NCBI GenBank assembly: GCA_015520785.1
Contig: WAPJ01000095.1
Location: 1 to 7,484 of the forward strand
Source: Candidatus Woesearchaeota archaeon
GTDB lineage: Archaea; Nanobdellota; Nanobdellia; Woesearchaeales; WAPJ01
Length of the DNA stretch: 7,484 bases
Direction of reading: 5' to 3'
The notes under the pieces were generated by a model. That model made no database searches and was not told the origin of the DNA. It was given only the letters and a program-made list of their open reading frames with translations. Positions 5,464 to 7,484 of this stretch are shown one piece after another. The position numbers were made by a program, and so were the translations under genes. The first letter of the stretch is position 1; each line of letters starts with the position of its first letter.

Positions 5464-6425
5464 AGCTTTTCGCCCTCCAAGGCAACGTTCGCCAGGAAGG
5501 CTTCCAATTGTAAATACTCGTCAGACCCCTCCACCATGTGGAATTCCGCCTCCGCGAGGAGGCTGAGCAAGCGTGCGCGAGCGCGTTCCGGCAGGTCGAG
5601 CTGGAGGAGCGTCCGGTGGAAGAGGCTTGCCATGTCCACGCCTGACAGGCCATAATCAAGCATAACATCCAAGAGCTTCTTCCTCGCCCTGAGAAAGTCA
5701 CCCTGCAGGGAGAGTGTGAGGATCTCCTCCACTGCTTTCGGCCGTGCTACTGCAGCTACTTGGAAGACCATGTCAGCCGTAATATGCTTGTCCAATGCGG
5801 CACTACTCTGCAGGATGTTAATCACCCTGCGGCTATCACCATTACTAATCGCGATGAGCGCCTCGACAGCATCCTCGTCCACCCTGAGGCCTTCCTCCCT
5901 CGCAATATGCCTGATGAGCTTCCGTACTGCTTCGGGCGGGAGGGGTTTGAAACGGAAGATCGCGCAGCGCGACTGGATCGGCTCAATAATCTTACTACTA
6001 TAATTACACGCGAGGATAAACCGGCACGTCTGCGTGTAAAGCTCCATCGTGCGGCGTAAGGCCTGCTGGGCTTCACGCGTCAGCGCGTCAGCCTCATCAA
6101 GATAGATGATCTTAAACGGAACCTTCCCGAGGGGTTTGGTACGGGCGAAATCTTTTACCTTGGTACGGATAACGTCAATACCCCGCTCGTCACTCGCATT
6201 CAACTCGAGCATATTCTGCCGCCAGTGTTCACCATACAATTCCCGCGCGATAACAAGAGCAAGGGTTGTCTTCCCCGTGCCAGGAGGGCCTGCGAAGAGC
6301 AAGTGCGGCATGTTTCCTGAACGAACAAAACCTTCAACACGCTTCACCACTTCCCCCTGCCCGATAACCTCCCTGAAAGACTTGGGCCGATACTTTTCCG
6401 TCCATAAGAGGAGCGACTCATCCAT
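5457..6425 (-). CDS. rfcS: Replication factor C small subunit (clamp loader)
   Basis: The 322-residue product is a full-length archaeal RfcS, the AAA+ subunit that with RfcL loads the PCNA clamp at primer-template junctions. Landmarks are the N-terminal WTEKYRPKSFREVIGQ (8-23), Walker A GPPGTGKT (46-53), the LNASDERGIDVIR block (75-87), Walker B LDEAD (109-113), sensor 1 with Asn141, the arginine-finger SRC motif (152-154) and sensor 2 NGDSRR (195-200). A helical collar domain follows to the C-terminus. No intein is present. The ATG at 6425 is preferred over the in-frame GTG at 6434, because a TTATAA box is centred 30 bases upstream of the ATG and no Shine-Dalgarno sequence exists for either. 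The gene follows the surface-protein gene by 35 bases and precedes lipoprotein 2 by 23. Confidence 0.97.
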   Translation of the reverse strand: MDESLLLWTEKYRPKSFREVIGQGEVVKRVEGFVRSGNMPHLLFAGPPGTGKTTLALVIARELYGEHWRQNMLELNASDERGIDVIRTKVKDFARTKPLGKVPFKIIYLDEADALTREAQQALRRTMELYTQTCRFILACNYSSKIIEPIQSRCAIFRFKPLPPEAVRKLIRHIAREEGLRVDEDAVEALIAISNGDSRRVINILQSSAALDKHITADMVFQVAAVARPKAVEEILTLSLQGDFLRARKKLLDVMLDYGLSGVDMASLFHRTLLQLDLPERARARLLSLLAEAEFHMVEGSDEYLQLEAFLANVALEGEKLK

Positions 6426-6452
6426 ACAAGCCACGTTGGAGGGCGTATGGGC

Positions 6453-6458
6453 TTATAA
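6453..6458 (-). promoter_or_regulatory. TATA box of rfcS
   Basis: TTATAA (minus-strand context GATTATAAGCC), centred about 30 bases before the ATG at 6425 and starting two bases past the stop codon of the upstream surface-protein gene. The distance predicts transcription starting within a few bases of the ATG. Confidence 0.6.
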
Positions 6459-6460
6459 TC

Positions 6461-7484
6461 TTACCCCTCCCAGATGAGCATCCACGAGTCATTCACCAGC
6501 TCGTACACGCGTGAAGCCGAGGAATTCACCGCGAGAACCGTTAAGGGCTGGATGCTCGCAGCAATACTCGTCGCACCCAAGCGTGGAATGGATGGGAGCT
6601 GGACGTGCATGCTCGTATTCCCCAGGGGGATGAGGAGTGGGGTAATACTCGTCCTATTCGCATGGAGGATGAAGAGGTGTGACGCATTCCGCGCAAGAGC
6701 GGAGAGGGGCTGGATTGACGGCGCATAGTCAATCAGCCGTGTAATATCCTCCAAGCGATAGCCCTCCAGCGAGTCCGCAGACAAGGCACGATACGCATAC
6801 GAGGCGTTCTTAGCATAATCAGCCACCGCCGAGCGAGACGCATTCACAGCAAACAACGCGACAGTCGCATTCCCACCCCAACCAGACGACGAACCCAACA
6901 GACTGACACGCCGATCCAACTCCTGCACCGCCAAAAACAAGTACGGAATCAACTCAGAATACGTCACACCCCACGTACCCGTCGCATTATCCCACACCAC
7001 CACCTCCGGAAACACATCCCTCAAATCCTGCGCAGCAAAACCAACCTCCACACGCCCACGCTCACCCACAGGCTTCCTCAAACCAGCCAACAAATCAGAC
7101 AACTCATACTCATCCACCACACGCGACCCATTCAACACACCAACAACACGCTCATCCTCCAACAACACATCAGCCCACTCAGGACGCCACTCCCCACGAT
7201 CATGACCCACAAGCTTCCCCCACACACCCTTCTCCACTAATATCTTCTTCAACGACTCATTCTCACGCGCACGCACATACAAGCGATTCAACAACTCCAA
7301 CTCCTTCAAACGAACAGAATCCTTCCGATACACCAACGGCCGCACACGCCGAATCTTAGAAAGAACATCAACACGCCTCACAGACACACTCCCCACCACA
7401 CCCCCACTCACAAAACCAACAACACCACTACCACCAAGAGAAGCAGAACCATTCACAACCCTAGGACCACCCAGCCCAACACCA
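6461..7484 (-). CDS. S74-like (tail-fibre chaperone type) surface glycoprotein, 5' end missing
   Basis: The frame stays open to the right edge, so the N-terminus lies outside the window; a GTG at 7456 is only an internal codon (used below as residue 1). The segment GFAAQDLRDVFPEVV (139-153), a short insert, then VTYSELIPYLFLAVQELDRRV (164-184) matches the C-terminal half of the peptidase S74/intramolecular chaperone domain of phage tail spikes and bacterial or archaeal surface fibres. Upstream IRRVRPLVYR (35-44) fits its start, but the usual SDxRxK cleavage motif is not obvious. Some 147 residues follow the domain, with a repeated SIQPLxxLAxNxS motif. Twelve of 13 Asn lie in N-x-S/T sequons, pointing to an exported glycoprotein. 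Codon use differs sharply between the 5' and 3' parts. Assignment to S74 is from motif recognition. Confidence 0.72.
   Translation of the reverse strand, partial: GVGLGGPRVVNGSASLGGSGVVGFVSGGVVGSVSVRRVDVLSKIRRVRPLVYRKDSVRLKELELLNRLYVRARENESLKKILVEKGVWGKLVGHDRGEWRPEWADVLLEDERVVGVLNGSRVVDEYELSDLLAGLRKPVGERGRVEVGFAAQDLRDVFPEVVVWDNATGTWGVTYSELIPYLFLAVQELDRRVSLLGSSSGWGGNATVALFAVNASRSAVADYAKNASYAYRALSADSLEGYRLEDITRLIDYAPSIQPLSALARNASHLFILHANRTSITPLLIPLGNTSMHVQLPSIPRLGATSIAASIQPLTVLAVNSSASRVYELVNDSWMLIWEG
6518..6718 (-). repeat. Two-copy peptide repeat in the surface-protein tail
   Basis: SIQPLSALARNAS (residues 247-259, coded at 6680-6718) and SIQPLTVLAVNSS (residues 301-313, coded at 6518-6556) share eight of 13 residues and lie exactly 54 codons apart. 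The second copy is followed by a short tail ending in a VNDSWMLIW segment. The DNA has diverged more than the protein, for example in the Leu and Ser codons. This suggests an old internal duplication of a beta-structured unit, each carrying a glycosylation sequon. Confidence 0.6.

Noticed and set aside
6106..6477. Plus-strand open frame of 123 codons opposite rfcS
   Set aside because: It is antisense to the conserved Walker A and N-terminal part of RfcS and has no independent support.

Overview
The window is archaeal chromosomal DNA. Three informational genes are of archaeal type: ribosomal protein uS2, the RadA paralogue RadB, and the clamp-loader small subunit RfcS. TATA boxes lie 24-30 bases upstream of several start codons, and one internal gene has a Shine-Dalgarno sequence matching the archaeal 16S tail (GAGGTGATC). 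The DNA is fairly G+C-rich. The uS2 wording, two lipobox lipoproteins and an S74-type surface protein make me lean towards a DPANN-like lineage or a relative, but this placement is an inference with low to moderate confidence.

Layout from left to right: (1) 37-1858, minus strand: a HAD-family hydrolase followed 25 bases later by a secreted lipoprotein, probably one operon. (2) 1859-2165: the HAD promoter, then a pyrimidine-rich tract (on the minus strand) with several U-runs, probably the uS2 terminator. (3) 2166-2765, minus: uS2, preceded by an unusually long G+C-rich leader whose inverted repeats can close into a cloverleaf-like four-helix fold. (4) 3030-3707, plus: radB, the only plus-strand gene, with a clear TATA box. 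It is divergent from uS2 and its 3' end overlaps the next gene by 40 bases. (5) 3668-4417, minus: a Cas4/RecB-type PD-(D/E)XK nuclease with a four-cysteine Fe-S signature and no CRISPR array or other cas gene nearby. (6) 4618-5433, minus: a second lipoprotein, apparently a diverged paralogue of the first. (7) 5457-6425, minus: rfcS. (8) 6461-7484, minus: the 3' part of a surface protein that runs off the right edge. It carries an S74 intramolecular-chaperone-like segment and a tail very rich in N-glycosylation sequons.

Two themes are interleaved. DNA replication and repair is represented by RfcS, RadB and the Cas4-like nuclease. The cell surface is represented by two anchored lipoproteins and a probable glycoprotein. 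No mobile element, integrase, CRISPR array, rRNA or canonical tRNA was seen. The most unusual observations are the structured uS2 leader, the near-exclusive G/T third codon positions in the 5' part of the S74 gene with an abrupt change near the domain end, and the fact that 12 of 13 asparagines in that protein fragment sit in N-x-S/T sequons.
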